DNA of 64,000 nt from Verrucomicrobiota bacterium (lineage in GTDB: Bacteria > Verrucomicrobiota > Verrucomicrobiia > Opitutales > Opitutaceae), in the NCBI GenBank assembly GCA_016721945.1, contig JADKHC010000001.1, forward strand, positions 310,001-374,000. Direction: 5' to 3'. A program made the position numbers and the translations under genes. The notes below the pieces were generated by a model, which made no database searches, had not been told where the DNA came from, and worked only from the letters and a program-made list of their open reading frames with translations. Below, piece after piece: positions 44,897 through 57,292 of this stretch; position 1 is the stretch's first letter, and each line of letters starts with the position of its first letter.

Positions 44897-45691
44897 ATGA
44901 AACACACTCTCACGATCGCGATCACGACAACCGCTCTCAGCCTTATGATCGCAGGTTGCAGCTCCGCACCCACCTCTTCGGTCTCCGAAAACAAACCCGT
45001 GGCCCAAACCGAAGTTGCCCCGGCAGCGCCCACAGCGCCACTCGCGCCAGCACCGGTCGCTCCAGCGCCACAAGTCGAAGCACCGCCTCCGCCGTCGGCC
45101 GAACCCGAAGTCGCAGTCGTGCCTCCCGCGCCCATCGAAGTTGCGCCGGAAGCACTCGCATTGGTCGAGCGACTGACGGTCCAAGCCAACGATTCCCAAC
45201 GCCACGAACTTACCGAAATCACAGGCTTTCCCGAAGCGCTGCGCTCACTTGAAGTCGGCGCACGTGCACCGCGGATGGAATCCGTCGATCTCGCTAACCA
45301 GCCGCCACCGGAGGGCCTCACAGCCGACGGCAGTTCGACCCAGCTCATCGTACGCGATTGGACCGGCCTCGTCCTCGTTCCCATCTCCACCTCGCTCTCC
45401 AAAGCCTACACCTCAGAAGTACGCCTGCTAAAGATCGAAGCTCACCCGCTCAACGACGGCCGCGTGCGCGTCTGGACCCGCATTCACAACATCGGCAACC
45501 GCACCCTCCCGGGCCAGATCGCCTGCCGCTTCAACATGCGCAACCAGCCAACAGCGACCAGCCCCTACTTCTACAAATTACAGGTGCCGCCCCATGGTTT
45601 CCGTGACGTGTTTTTCATTTCCCCTGACGGCGATCTGGTGACCTACACCGTGCTCGTGCGCTCTGAGGAGATGAAGCAGAACTCCCAATAA
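44897..45691 (+). CDS. Lipoprotein with Pro/Ala-rich spacer, unknown
   Basis: 264 residues with lipobox LMIAGC (Cys21), a long Pro/Ala/Val spacer (about residues 35-85; PAPVAPAPQVEAPPPP) that could span the periplasm, and a C-terminal domain of about 130 residues with a beta-sandwich look (RVRVWTRIHNIGNRTLPGQI, then KLQVPPHGFRDVFFISPD). The C-terminal part loosely recalls the YcfL/DUF1425 type, but I would not assign it. Convergent with lptG. Confidence 0.78.
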   Translation: MKHTLTIAITTTALSLMIAGCSSAPTSSVSENKPVAQTEVAPAAPTAPLAPAPVAPAPQVEAPPPPSAEPEVAVVPPAPIEVAPEALALVERLTVQANDSQRHELTEITGFPEALRSLEVGARAPRMESVDLANQPPPEGLTADGSSTQLIVRDWTGLVLVPISTSLSKAYTSEVRLLKIEAHPLNDGRVRVWTRIHNIGNRTLPGQIACRFNMRNQPTATSPYFYKLQVPPHGFRDVFFISPDGDLVTYTVLVRSEEMKQNSQ

Positions 45692-45749
45692 GCGGCGCAG
45701 CCGAACTACCGACTTGCGCCAACCTGCCTGGCTGCGAAACCGGTCCGGT

Positions 45750-46868
45750 TCAGCGCATCCGCACGAAGAAAAATCCGCCCACGCCCAGCATCACCATGCT
45801 GGGCAGTAGTGCGGCGGTTTGCGGATCCACCACGCCACGTGTACCCAACGTGTCTGCCAGTTTGAGCAGGATAAAATAGACCGCAAAAAGGCCGATCGAT
45901 TTCGAGACGCCCACCATCGGGTTCACGCGCACGCCTGTCATTGCGAAGGGGATCGCCAACGCCAGCACGATCAGGGGCGAAAGCGTGTCGGCCAACAGGC
46001 CAAAGTAACGCACCGCGTAAACCGTGACCTTCGGATTATCTTCGATCGTGAAATATTCGATGATGCGCTTCAGCTGGAAAAACGAAAGGTCGTTTGGCCG
46101 ACGGTCAAAAACCATCATCAGCTCAGGGTCCTCCGCAAAATGCGGCATGACCTTGGTGCCAAAAGCCACCGTGCGCATGATCTCGCCAGTCTCAGGATCG
46201 AGCCAGGTTTCGCGGCCATCATAAAACGTCCAGCCACGCTTGTCTTCATAACGCGCCTCGCGGGCACGAATGCGGCTTTTTTCGCGATGCTTCTCATCCA
46301 GCTCCGACACACACGCACCATAACCACGCTGTAGATACTTACTGTAGCGATTAAAAAACCACATACGCCGCTGACGCTGGTTATCGAACGTCACGACTCC
46401 GGTCAGCCCGATCTGGTCGCTGGTGCGCGTTTGGGTTTCATGACGAAATTTGATCTGCTCGCTCATCTCCCGCGATTTATCGACCGACCACGGCACGATG
46501 CTGGCATTGAGCGCCCAAACCAGCCCACACATCACAACACCAGCCGCCCAGATGCTGCGTGTGATCCGAAAAATCCCGACGCCCGCAGCCCGCATCGCCA
46601 CCGTCTCGTTGTTACGATGCAACTGACCGAGCGCGTAAAGCAGCGAAGCCAGCAACACCAGCGGGAGAACAATCGCAAAATACCCCGGCACCTTTATCGC
46701 AAAGTACAAAATAAGCTCAAACGCCGACGAGCCCGCATCACGCAACTCCTGGAAATCTTCGAGCATCGCCTGCATAACCAACAAGCCCAGCACGGCGCAT
46801 AGCGCGAGCCCGAGGGTCTTGAGCCATTCGCGGAGAACATAGCGATCGATGAGATTCAACCGCTGCAT
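45750..46868 (-). CDS. lptG: LPS export ABC transporter permease LptG
   Basis: 372 residues from the ATG at 46868; a frame extending to 47087 is antisense of the methyltransferase gene. YjgP/YjgQ family: LNLIDRYVLREWLKTLGLAL, GYFAIVLPLVLLASLLYALG, the conserved NNETVAMRAAGVG coupling motif, a periplasmic jellyroll, and the C-terminal helices (PLIVLALAIPFAMTGVR). It works with LptF and LptB to extract LPS from the inner membrane. The order of helices and the LptG-like C-terminus favour LptG over LptF, not decisively. lptF is not in the window. Confidence 0.88.
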   Translation of the reverse strand: MQRLNLIDRYVLREWLKTLGLALCAVLGLLVMQAMLEDFQELRDAGSSAFELILYFAIKVPGYFAIVLPLVLLASLLYALGQLHRNNETVAMRAAGVGIFRITRSIWAAGVVMCGLVWALNASIVPWSVDKSREMSEQIKFRHETQTRTSDQIGLTGVVTFDNQRQRRMWFFNRYSKYLQRGYGACVSELDEKHREKSRIRAREARYEDKRGWTFYDGRETWLDPETGEIMRTVAFGTKVMPHFAEDPELMMVFDRRPNDLSFFQLKRIIEYFTIEDNPKVTVYAVRYFGLLADTLSPLIVLALAIPFAMTGVRVNPMVGVSKSIGLFAVYFILLKLADTLGTRGVVDPQTAALLPSMVMLGVGGFFFVRMR

Positions 46869-46988
46869 CAAAAGCCCCCCAAGCGTTTTGGCAAAACCCA
46901 AAACGGGGGCGTGTGTCTGGCAGTCCACCTTTCCGCTTCCCTGATTTCCTGAGTTCCACATCATCACGTTCCCTGTTTGCCGGGACCA

Positions 46989-47723
46989 ATGAACGACGCC
47001 GAATACCACCAACTCGCCGAACTCGAAGACCGCCTCTGGCACTTCGAGGCATTGCATGACCACGTTCGTCGCACATTTTCGAAACATAAACTACCAGCCA
47101 CCGCCAAGATTCTCGATGCCGGTTGTGGCACTGGCGGGCTCCTGCGTCGGATGTCGAACTGGTTTCCCTCGGCCCAACTCCGTGGCATCGACCTCTCCCC
47201 GCTCGCCGTCCAACTCGCCCGCGTACGCACCAATTGCCCGATTGACGAAGGTTCGGTTACGGCGCTGCCTTTCGCCGACGCCAGCTTCGACGCCCTCACG
47301 AGCATCGACGTTCTCTACCACCTCGAAAAACCCGCCGAAGCCCTGCGCGAATTCGCGCGCTGCCTACGCCCCGGCGGACTTGTTGCCATCAACGTCCCCG
47401 CTTACCGCTGGCTCTGGTCTTACCACGACGATGCAGTGCAATCCTGCCATCGTTTTTCGCGCGCGGAAGTTGTTACATTACTCCGCGAAGCCGGGCTCCA
47501 GCCAGTTTACTCGACCTATTGGAACACCCTGCTTTTCCCCGCTATCATTATCCGTCGAAAATTACTGCCTGCGCCGAGCGACGGCACCAGCGATGTGCAT
47601 GATTACGCGCCTTGGGTTTCCTCCATTCTCCGAGGCCTGCTCGCGATTGAGCGTGCATGGCTCAAGACTGGCCTCACCCTGCCCTTCGGCACTTCGGTCT
47701 TCGCCGTAGCCAGACGCCGTTAA
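46989..47723 (+). CDS. Class I SAM-dependent methyltransferase
   Basis: 244 residues from the ATG at 46989; a TTG 12 bases upstream is possible. The Rossmann fold is clear: ILDAGCGTGGLLRRM (motif I), LRGIDLSPLAVQLAR, a GSVTALPFADASFDALTSID block, LREFARCLRPGGLVAINVPA and the C-terminal VAEF-like SVFAVARRR. The substrate is unknown; the HFEALHDHVRRTF start resembles methyltransferases found near glycosyltransferase or lipid genes. Divergent from lptG with 120 bp between starts. Confidence 0.88.
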   Translation: MNDAEYHQLAELEDRLWHFEALHDHVRRTFSKHKLPATAKILDAGCGTGGLLRRMSNWFPSAQLRGIDLSPLAVQLARVRTNCPIDEGSVTALPFADASFDALTSIDVLYHLEKPAEALREFARCLRPGGLVAINVPAYRWLWSYHDDAVQSCHRFSRAEVVTLLREAGLQPVYSTYWNTLLFPAIIIRRKLLPAPSDGTSDVHDYAPWVSSILRGLLAIERAWLKTGLTLPFGTSVFAVARRR

Positions 47724-47792
47724 GGAGTCTCTTGATTTTTTCCTGAACCCGCTACAATGGCGGGCTCTTCATTTTTTAACCCGCTCACAACT

Positions 47793-49637
<1,845 letters not shown>

Positions 49638-49661
49638 GCCAGAAGCCGTTCGGCAATACAG

Positions 49662-49736
49662 TTTACAGGAGGAAACAGAGTTAACGGAGAAATGCTTTCG
49701 GGCATCCTCTCCGTTTCCTCAGTTAACTCCTGTAAA
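49662..49736. repeat. Inverted repeat of the tttacaggag type
   Basis: Arms of 28 bp (49662-49689 and 49709-49736) are reverse complements at 23 of 28 positions with a 19-bp spacer. The arms also contain the shuffled direct blocks ggaaac and gttaac. It lies just after htpG and may double as its transcription end. Confidence 0.8.
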
Positions 49737-49809
49737 ACTCATCAAAGCATAAAAGCTTACATTTCGTTATAAATAAATAAGTTGGCTTATCTGCCATACT
49801 TTTAAATTG

Positions 49810-49833
49810 CGGTATGGCTCGCGAGCCATACCG
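49810..49833. promoter_or_regulatory. 24-bp perfect palindrome upstream of vapB
   Basis: Half-site CGGTATGGCTC is repeated head to head without a spacer (central GCGC). It ends 11 bp before the vapB start, in an A+T-rich promoter region. VapBC complexes usually repress their own operon by binding such palindromes, so this is the best operator candidate. A dispersed palindromic repeat is the alternative. Confidence 0.65.
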
Positions 49834-49844
49834 TAATCCTCGTT

Positions 49845-50108
49845 ATGAAAATGACGATGCACATCGACGAGGATGTTTTAGATCGCGTGATGAAAATCAC
49901 CGGTGCCAAAACCAAACGCGAGGCCGTCGAGATCGCGCTCAATGAAATGGCCCGTCGCCATAAACTGAAAGAGCTGTTCACTCAGGGCCTCGGACTAACA
50001 CCCGAAGAGCTAAAGGCGGCTTTCGCACCCGATTCAACGACCAGCGACACCGCAACACTCCGAGTAGCCGAAGACAAAACACCGTATGGCAAATCTGGTC
50101 ATTCCTGA
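49845..50108 (+). CDS. vapB: VapB-type antitoxin
   Basis: 87 residues. The N-terminal ribbon-helix-helix-like part (MTMHIDEDVLDRVMKITGAK, TKREAVEIALNEMARRHK) is typical of VapB antitoxins that bind DNA. The C-terminal flexible part (about 50-87) would wrap the toxin. Its 3' end overlaps the PIN toxin gene by 23 bp in another frame, ensuring coupled translation. Autoregulation through the palindrome at 49810-49833 is likely. Confidence 0.9.
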   Translation: MKMTMHIDEDVLDRVMKITGAKTKREAVEIALNEMARRHKLKELFTQGLGLTPEELKAAFAPDSTTSDTATLRVAEDKTPYGKSGHS

Positions 50109-50478
50109 CAGCAACGTCTTCATCAATGCAACCCGCGCCGGACTCGACCCTTTCGTCGAGTTCGGCGCACATGCCGACGAATGGGAGTTTGCCACCTGCG
50201 GAATGGTTGTTCTTGAGGTTACCCGCGGCCTTCGCATCCCAAAAATCCTACTAAGCTTCCAAGAACGATTCGCGATCATGATCTACGTTCCAACCACCAA
50301 TCAGATCTGGGAACGCACCGCGCAACTCGCTTGGACTCTTGATCGCCAAGGAGTTATCCTTCCGGCGCAAGACATCTTGATCGCCGCGCACGCACTACAA
50401 ACTGACGCCGCCGTGCTCACCCATGATGCCCATTTCCGCTCGATCCCCGGCCTGCGCGTGATCAACAGACTCAGTTAA
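50086..50478 (+). CDS. vapC: VapC-type PIN-domain toxin
   Basis: 130 residues with the four acidic PIN residues in place: Asp8 (IPDSNVFI), Glu44 (VLEVTRG), Asp96 (AQDILIAAHA) and Asp114 (THDAHF). VapC toxins are Mg-dependent RNases that cut tRNA or rRNA. The gene overlaps vapB by 23 bp. All catalytic positions are intact, so the module is probably active. Confidence 0.93.
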   Translation: MANLVIPDSNVFINATRAGLDPFVEFGAHADEWEFATCGMVVLEVTRGLRIPKILLSFQERFAIMIYVPTTNQIWERTAQLAWTLDRQGVILPAQDILIAAHALQTDAAVLTHDAHFRSIPGLRVINRLS

Positions 50479-50571
50479 CAAAATCACCGAGTCGCCTTTG
50501 TTACATGATGGTGACGTGAACGGTTTTTTGTCGTTTCGAGCCGCCCACCGACTAGCTTGGCCTCTGCCTTC

Positions 50572-52746
50572 ATGCCAAAGCGAAAAACACGGGCCAAACC
50601 CATTCCTGATGCCGAGATTCGGGCAACAACGCCGCTAAATACGGCGAGCCCCATCGTGCCCGATTTGGCGAAGCCGGCAAAAGCGGCGTTTTTCAATCGC
50701 GAGTTAAGCTGGCTGGCGTTTGAGCGACGCGTGCTTGAGCACGCCCAGAACGAGAAAAACCCTCTGCTGGAACGCGTGAAGTTCCTCGCAATCGTTAGCT
50801 CGAATCTCGACGAGTTTTTCGAAATCCGTGTCGCCGGCCTCATCCAACAAGTGGATGCCGAACTAGCTGAACCCAGCATTGACGGGCTTGGCGCTCGCGA
50901 ACAGTTGCGGCGAATTCACTCAGTGGTGGCTTCGCTTGTCGAAGACCAATACCGCTGCTGGCACGAACAACTTCTGCCCGCCCTGGCCGAGGAAAGCATC
51001 TTCATCAAGACCGCCAAAGAGCTCTCCGCGGCCGAGCTTTCCTGGGTGCGCAACTATTTCCACGAGCAGGTCTACCCGGTACTGACGCCGCTCGCGCTCG
51101 ACCAATCGCACCCATTTCCCCAACTCGGCAACAAGACACTCAACGTCGTCGTCTCGCTCGACAATCCCGAGACGCCGGAGGCGGAAAATGCAGTCGCCCT
51201 GCTGCCCGTGCCGCGCATCTTGCCGCGCCTTGTCGCGATCGATCCCACCGGTACCGGCCCTCAGCGTTTCATTTTCCTGACCGAAGTCATTAAGCTCTGC
51301 GCAGACGAACTATTCCCCGGATACAAGATCCGCGGTGCCCACGCTTTTCGCGTCACCCGCAACAGCGATCTCTACATCGACGAAGAAGAAGCCGAGAACC
51401 TGTTGAAGAAAATCGAGGAAGAATTGCGTAATCTACGCCGCGGTGCCGCCGTGCGCCTCGAAATCGAAGACGGCGTCGAGGAGCCGATCTTCAGCAAGCT
51501 GTGCGAACACCTTGATCTGTCGCACGAATATGTTTTCCGACTGAATGGCCCGATCAATCTACTGCGCGTCATGAGTCTTTCGGAGATTCAACGTCCGGAC
51601 CTCAAGTACACGCCCTTCACCCCCGTAAACTGTTCACCGCTGAAGGAGCCCGAGCGTATCTTCGACACCCTGCGTCAACACGACGTGATGCTCCACCATC
51701 CCTACGATGCGTTTACGCCAGTGGTGGATTTCGTCGAGCAAGCGGCGCGCGACCCACAGGTATTCGCGATCAAGCAAACCCTCTACCGAACCAGTGGCGA
51801 CTCCCCAATCGTCCGCTCCCTGATCGAAGCTTCCCGCAACGGCAAACAGGTGACAGCGCTCGTCGAACTCAAAGCGCGCTTCGACGAAGCCAACAACATC
51901 CAGTGGGCACGCCAGCTGGAAGAAGCCGGCGTGCATGTAGTGTACGGATTGGTTGGGCATAAAACGCATTGCAAATGCAGCCTCGTCGTCCGCCACGAAG
52001 GCAAGGGCATGCGCCGCTACGTTCACCTCGGGACCGGCAACTACAACCCGCGCACCGCCCGGCTCTACACCGATCTCAGCTACTTCACCGCACGCGAGGA
52101 GATCACAAGCGACGCAGCCAACCTTTTCAATTCCCTGACCGGCCTAAGCCGTTCGCCCGAGTTCGAGCAACTGCTGGTCGCGCCCTTCAATTTGCACCGC
52201 CGCATCCAAGAGCTGATCCAACGCGAAACCGACAACGCCGAGGCTGGTCGACCCGCGCGCATCATGTGCCAAATGAACTCTCTGGTGGATCGGGAGACGA
52301 TCAACAACCTGTACACCGCGTCACAGGCCGGAGTTCAGATCGACCTCATTGTGCGTGGTATCTGTTGTTTGGTTCCCGGCGTGCGCGGTCTGAGCGAAAA
52401 CATCAGCGTGCGCAGCATCGTGGGCCGCTTCCTCGAGCACGCCCGCGCCTTTTATTTTCTAAATGATGGCGGCGGTGATCCGAGAATTTTTCTCGGCAGT
52501 GCCGACTGGATGCCGCGCAATTTCTTCCGACGCATTGAAGTACTCTTCCCGGTGCTCGATCCTGAACTGCGCCAATGGGTTTCCCAGGAACTGTTCGGGA
52601 TTGAGTTACAGGACAACGAAGATGCCCGCATCCTCCACTCGAACGGAGCCTATCTGCCAGTTGAGCGCACGCCATCGACACCGTCTTTTTCGGCGCAGCA
52701 CTACTTCATCGCCACGAGCGGCCAGCGCCTGCGCGGTAACAAATAG
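50572..52746 (+). CDS. ppk1: Polyphosphate kinase 1
   Basis: 724 residues from the ATG at 50572 (a TTG 15 bases upstream is possible). N-domain [20 protein letters not shown] and [24 protein letters not shown]-terminal signatures: [32 protein letters not shown] and the two active-site His, His466 in GHKTHCK and His485 in [11 protein letters not shown]. They are 19 residues apart, as in E. coli Ppk. It makes polyphosphate from ATP. No ppx neighbour. The N-terminal 40 residues are a low-complexity extension. Confidence 0.97.
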   Translation: MPKRKTRAKPIPDAEIRATTPLNTASPIVPDLAKPAKAAFFNRELSWLAFERRVLEHAQNEKNPLLERVKFLAIVSSNLDEFFEIRVAGLIQQVDAELAEPSIDGLGAREQLRRIHSVVASLVEDQYRCWHEQLLPALAEESIFIKTAKELSAAELSWVRNYFHEQVYPVLTPLALDQSHPFPQLGNKTLNVVVSLDNPETPEAENAVALLPVPRILPRLVAIDPTGTGPQRFIFLTEVIKLCADELFPGYKIRGAHAFRVTRNSDLYIDEEEAENLLKKIEEELRNLRRGAAVRLEIEDGVEEPIFSKLCEHLDLSHEYVFRLNGPINLLRVMSLSEIQRPDLKYTPFTPVNCSPLKEPERIFDTLRQHDVMLHHPYDAFTPVVDFVEQAARDPQVFAIKQTLYRTSGDSPIVRSLIEASRNGKQVTALVELKARFDEANNIQWARQLEEAGVHVVYGLVGHKTHCKCSLVVRHEGKGMRRYVHLGTGNYNPRTARLYTDLSYFTAREEITSDAANLFNSLTGLSRSPEFEQLLVAPFNLHRRIQELIQRETDNAEAGRPARIMCQMNSLVDRETINNLYTASQAGVQIDLIVRGICCLVPGVRGLSENISVRSIVGRFLEHARAFYFLNDGGGDPRIFLGSADWMPRNFFRRIEVLFPVLDPELRQWVSQELFGIELQDNEDARILHSNGAYLPVERTPSTPSFSAQHYFIATSGQRLRGNK

Positions 52747-52770
52747 TCACGGCCAACCGACTCAGCCGCA

Positions 52771-52911
52771 ATGATGCAGTTGAGGGTGGAGCCCGTTGTC
52801 CCTAACGGGCTGGTTTGGGAGCGGCTTCAATCAAGCCCGATGGGGACATCGGACGTCACCTTCTGCGCATCGCTCCAGGCTGGAGATTACGCTTCAACTG
52901 CTTCGTTACGA
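52771..52911. repeat. Three-hairpin MITE-like element, copy 2
   Basis: 141 bp homologous to the reverse complement of 12499-12643. Its first arm (52786-52810) is identical over 25 bp to the matching arm there. Hairpins: GCCCGTT/AACGGGC with loop GTCCCT; a second with stem GCCCGAT and loop GGGGAC; and CTCCAGGCTGGAG. Terminal repeats atgcagttga and tcaactgc are inverted. It abuts the stop codon of the hybrid kinase gene. Confidence 0.8.
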
Positions 52912-52912
52912 C

Positions 52913-55900
52913 TCAGCTCAGCACGTAATCGTCTGGCTCGGTCGAGGGGAATCGCTGCTCGATCAACGAGTAGAGTTCTTGCGAGCGCAGGGGCTTGCAC
53001 AAATAGGCGTCCATGCCGCTAACCATACAATTGTCGGCATCGCCCTTCATGGCATGCGCAGTGAGTGCCACGATCATAGTGTGAAAATCGGTCTTGATCT
53101 CCAGGGCCCGAATACGGCGCGTGGTCTCGTGCCCATCCATGCGAGGCATCTGCACATCCATCAGAATCAAGTCGTATTTGTTTTTACAATACAGCTCCAA
53201 CGCGGCCACGCCGTCGCCAGCAACGTCAACTTTATGGCCACGATTTTCGAGCATCTTGCTCGTGACAGTTTGGTTCACCAGAATGTCTTCGGCCACTAGT
53301 ATGCGCAGACGGCGGGACGGCAGCACCACAGGCTCGGGCAGGAGTGGAGACCGCGTGCCGGCCTTCTGGTCACAGAGCGCGCGCAGACATTCATTAAAGC
53401 GTGTGCGACGTACCGGCTTTTTGAGGAAGTGCTCGATGCCCACTTCACGACAACGGCGCAGGTCCACCTGATGATCTGCGGTGGAAAGCAGCACGACGGG
53501 CGTCTTTTCGTAGCCCGGTACACGACGTAACGATTGCACCATGACAAAGGCGTTGGTTTCAGTCATGCGCTCCTCAACCATCACCAGGTCAAAAGCCGGT
53601 TCAGATTCAGTACGCATCTGCTGCACCAATCCGAGACCCGCGGCGGCAGTAGAGGCCACGACCGGACGCATTTGGCGTTGGCGGGCCATATCCGCGATGA
53701 CGGCGGCAACAGTGGGATTGGTCTCAACAACCAATACCGACCAGCCTGCCACACCACCCGTTTCCATGGGCGGAGGTGCCGGGATTTCAACCTCTGGTCG
53801 GGCAAGACTGAGCGTAAACTGGAACTTGCTGCCTTTGCCTTGCTCGCTCTCGACCCAGATCCGCCCGCCCATCAAATCGATTAGCTTACTGCAAATGGTT
53901 AGGCCCAGACCGGTACCACCGTAGCGACGGGTGGTGGAGTTATCTGCCTGAACGAAAGCCGCGAAAATAGCCTGCTGCCGATCCTTCGGAATCCCGATCC
54001 CGGTGTCGCTCACGCGCACATGCACGCGGGTAAAACCCTCGCCTTGGCTCTCGACGGTGGTTTTGACCACGACTTCGCCATTCTCGGTGAACTTGAGGGC
54101 GTTACTGAGCAGATTCAACACGACCTGCCTTATCCGAACCGCATCGCCAACCAGCACGAGCGGCGTTTGTGGATCGATATCGCAAACGAGCTCCAGGTTT
54201 TTTCGGGCTGCTTGCACGGAAATCGATTCGACGGCTCCCTCGATGCAGTCCTGCAGATTGAAAGCGATGGGATCGAGCGTGAGTTTGCCGGACTCGATCT
54301 TCGAAAAATCCAGAATGTCATTGATCACCGCCAGCAGTGCCTCGCTGGACGAAACCAGTGTCTTGAGGTACATCCGTTGCTCAGGATCGGTGGCGAGACC
54401 CATCGCCAGTTCGGTCATGCCAATCACACCGTTCATCGGTGTCCGGATTTCGTGGCTCATGTTGGCCACAAATTCGCTCTTGGAACGACTCGCTGCCTCC
54501 GCCGCTTCCTTGGCCGCCTCAGCTGAAGCTACTGCCTTTTTCAAGTCACCCGTGCGATCTTCAACCAACCGCATCAGCTCGCGTTCACGTTTTCTCAACT
54601 GACGGGTGCGCCAGATGAGCACGCACAAAAAGAGCACTAATCCGACAAAGGCCAGTGCGACGCGAAACCACCACGTTTGATAGGGGTGCGGCGGAATAAC
54701 GATCTCACAATCCGTGCCACGGGGGTTCCAGACGCCCTCATTATTGCACGCAACCACTTGAAAGCGGTAACGCCCGGGCGGCACACTGCCGTAATGCGCT
54801 TCGCGGCGCGAGCCGGCCTCGACCCAGCGCTTGTCGTACCCAAAAAGCCGATACTTGAAACGATTCTGTGGGGGATCAGTGAGGCTGAGCGCGGTGAAAT
54901 AGAAAGCCAGTTCGCCTTCGCCGGGTGGCAGCGTTTTCAGTGCCTCTAACGAGCATTCTGCTTTGTCGACCGTGACGCGGTGGATCACGACATTTGGCGC
55001 AACTGTGTTTCGCCGGATGTGACCGGGATGAATGATTGCCACGCCCTTACTGGTCGCAAACCACAAAGCGCCGTCACGCGCGACGCTGGCCACGGGCAAA
55101 CCCGGGATGTTCGGAGCCGGACTACGCATGCCGTCGATCTCGTTGTAGAGCACGTACTCGATCAACTCCTTGCGCCCAGCAGCGACTTCCTCGAACTCGG
55201 TCAAAGCGGCACGAAAAACACCGTTGCGGAAAATGATCCAGAGTTCGTCGTTATGAATCACTCCACCGTAGGTCAGCTTGCCCAGCGACCCAGGTAGGAC
55301 AAATGAATCGACTTGATCGCCATGGATGCGCTGCACTTCGTGGACATCACGTAAAACCCAGAAATCCCCCTGCGGATCTTCAATAATCTGATGCGGTGCT
55401 TTTTGTTTGTTTGGATCTGGTTCGGTAGCCGCCTGGACCCAGCGATCTTTTTCGATGTAGCCCACCCCGCTCGTTCCGGCGATCCAGATGCGCTTTTTCG
55501 AATCCGCCATGAGCGTCCCGGGCCGGCCCAATCCCGGCACCGATACTTCCACAAAAGCGCCGTTCACCATTTTCAGAATGCCCCGTGCGGTCGTCACCCA
55601 CATCGTACCGGCTTCATCCAGACCCATGCCAGTCACCCGGTCGCTCACTCCTTCACGCGAGCGATAGTGAGTGAATTTCCCACCTTTCAACAAGCTCAGG
55701 CCTTCGCCGTACCAGCAGATCCACAACCCGCCTGTATCATCTTCCATGATACCAGAAACAGCATCCTCAGAAAGTCCATTGGATCGGTTGAGGGTCAGCT
55801 TCCCTTGATCGGTGAAATGAGTGAGCCCGCCGCCCCACGTCCCTACCCATTTGCTACCGTCTTTGGACTGCATGACGGCCAGAATGGAGTTGGAGAGCAG

Positions 55901-56965
55901 GCCTTCCTGCCTGGTCAACGAGGTCACATTGACATCCTTCAATCGAAATAGTCCGGTATCCGAACCACCCCATATGTTACCTTCGCGATCTTCGAAAAGA
56001 CTGAGGACTTGATTCAGCGGCTCCGCCCCGCGCAGGACCATCGGCTCAAGTTGGCCACGCGTATAACGGTACAAACCCGTGGGTGTACCAATCCAAAGGT
56101 TTTGCTCATGATCGATGAGCAGGCTGCGCACTTCAGTGACGCCCTGGCCGCGCTGAGGTGTGAGTGCCTGCAAGCTACCGTCCTGCTGCATCGACTGTAG
56201 ACCGCGATTGGTCCCAAGCCAGAAGACGCCGTTCTCAGCCTGCGTACTTGCACGAAGCTCTGCGTTGAGCAGGCCATCGTTTTTGGAAACCACTTGAACC
56301 CGCTCACCTAGGATGCGGATAAAGCTCTCGCCGAAAATCTGCAGCTCACCGTTAGGCGCGCGCATGACCTTGTTTACCTTTGCCAGCACGACACCTCGGG
56401 GCAGGTTCACCGCTTCAATCTGGCCTGCTTTGTAGCGTAACAACTGGGTTGGTGTTGCGAGCAGCATGCTCCCATCAGGCTCAAGGCAGAGCGAGCGCAC
56501 CGACATGTCATCGAGTTCGCCCAGCGCCGGACGCGTCCAAACGCCTTTTTGATACCAGATTACGCCATGGTTAGTCGCCAGCCACAGACGACCTTCGGCG
56601 TCCTCCTGAAAAGCATGAACTTCGTCATCAACCATCTCCGGCACCGTGGCCTTCGTGAAAACGTTGAAGGATATTCCGTCAAAACGCGCCGCACCGGCCG
56701 CAGTGCCGATCCATAAAAACCCGTCCACCGTCTGATAGATTTTGTGAATCGCCGGGTAGGGCAGCCCGTCGATCGTCGTCCACTCATCAAACCGATACTG
56801 GCTCGGCGAACGCGCCGGGTCCAAGGCCAGTGCGCTTCCACAAAAAGTCAGCCACAGAAACGCCACCATCAAAAGATGGCGTACTGCGAAAGAGTTGATG
56901 CGTAGAACTTTCACCGAGGTAAATCTGCGTACAGTTCCTTCATTCGCGCGGTTGTTCCGATGCAA
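52913..56965 (-). CDS. Hybrid two-component sensor kinase with propeller input domain (HTCS-like)
   Basis: 1350 residues from the ATG at 56965; an internal ATG at 56869 would also give a signal peptide ([15 protein letters not shown]). The periplasmic part has propeller repeats ([26 protein letters not shown]) and a Y_Y_Y domain ([17 protein letters not shown]), then a membrane helix near 765-785. HisKA box [12 protein letters not shown] with His838; HATPase [16 protein letters not shown] and GTGLGLTI. A middle receiver has Glu1131 in place of Asp (LVMVEERM). The C-terminal receiver has Asp1270 ([13 protein letters not shown]). It is closely related in plan to 14008-18078, including the shared post-signal start ALDPAR..SQY, so the two are paralogues. 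Input ligands are unknown. Confidence 0.95.
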   Translation of the reverse strand: MHRNNRANEGTVRRFTSVKVLRINSFAVRHLLMVAFLWLTFCGSALALDPARSPSQYRFDEWTTIDGLPYPAIHKIYQTVDGFLWIGTAAGAARFDGISFNVFTKATVPEMVDDEVHAFQEDAEGRLWLATNHGVIWYQKGVWTRPALGELDDMSVRSLCLEPDGSMLLATPTQLLRYKAGQIEAVNLPRGVVLAKVNKVMRAPNGELQIFGESFIRILGERVQVVSKNDGLLNAELRASTQAENGVFWLGTNRGLQSMQQDGSLQALTPQRGQGVTEVRSLLIDHEQNLWIGTPTGLYRYTRGQLEPMVLRGAEPLNQVLSLFEDREGNIWGGSDTGLFRLKDVNVTSLTRQEGLLSNSILAVMQSKDGSKWVGTWGGGLTHFTDQGKLTLNRSNGLSEDAVSGIMEDDTGGLWICWYGEGLSLLKGGKFTHYRSREGVSDRVTGMGLDEAGTMWVTTARGILKMVNGAFVEVSVPGLGRPGTLMADSKKRIWIAGTSGVGYIEKDRWVQAATEPDPNKQKAPHQIIEDPQGDFWVLRDVHEVQRIHGDQVDSFVLPGSLGKLTYGGVIHNDELWIIFRNGVFRAALTEFEEVAAGRKELIEYVLYNEIDGMRSPAPNIPGLPVASVARDGALWFATSKGVAIIHPGHIRRNTVAPNVVIHRVTVDKAECSLEALKTLPPGEGELAFYFTALSLTDPPQNRFKYRLFGYDKRWVEAGSRREAHYGSVPPGRYRFQVVACNNEGVWNPRGTDCEIVIPPHPYQTWWFRVALAFVGLVLFLCVLIWRTRQLRKRERELMRLVEDRTGDLKKAVASAEAAKEAAEAASRSKSEFVANMSHEIRTPMNGVIGMTELAMGLATDPEQRMYLKTLVSSSEALLAVINDILDFSKIESGKLTLDPIAFNLQDCIEGAVESISVQAARKNLELVCDIDPQTPLVLVGDAVRIRQVVLNLLSNALKFTENGEVVVKTTVESQGEGFTRVHVRVSDTGIGIPKDRQQAIFAAFVQADNSTTRRYGGTGLGLTICSKLIDLMGGRIWVESEQGKGSKFQFTLSLARPEVEIPAPPPMETGGVAGWSVLVVETNPTVAAVIADMARQRQMRPVVASTAAAGLGLVQQMRTESEPAFDLVMVEERMTETNAFVMVQSLRRVPGYEKTPVVLLSTADHQVDLRRCREVGIEHFLKKPVRRTRFNECLRALCDQKAGTRSPLLPEPVVLPSRRLRILVAEDILVNQTVTSKMLENRGHKVDVAGDGVAALELYCKNKYDLILMDVQMPRMDGHETTRRIRALEIKTDFHTMIVALTAHAMKGDADNCMVSGMDAYLCKPLRSQELYSLIEQRFPSTEPDDYVLS

Positions 56966-57292
56966 AATGAAATATACTCGGCTTCACTCCTGCGCGAACT
57001 ACCGCAACCTGTCGGCAACAAGAAATCATGCTCGTGATCGGTCAGCGATCGCGTCGTTTCAAGAGCCATGGCTAGCGCTTTCATAATGAAAGTTAATAGA
57101 GGGGTAAAGTGCAGCTAAACGATAGCATTCAGCTGGTTGCAATATAGTGCAACCCACTTGTTTTCGTCAATCGGTATCACGCCCTACAAACCCAATTACT
57201 TATCTCTACTCTTCGGCGTTCAACCTTCCTGCGGTTATCCATGCTGATCCTTCTTAGGCAATAGATTTCACCACTTCTTGTGGGCGACCAAC
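56966..57292. other. Intergenic region upstream of the hybrid kinase gene
   Basis: No gene is seen. It should hold the kinase promoter (reading left) and the 3' end of the exporter operon. The only structure I can support is the palindrome at 57135-57154. Confidence 0.6.
57135..57154. promoter_or_regulatory. Palindrome GGTTGCA-N6-TGCAACC
   Basis: Perfect 7-bp half-sites with a 6-bp A+T-rich spacer, about 170 bp upstream of the hybrid kinase start. It could be an operator for the kinase gene or be unrelated. Confidence 0.4.
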
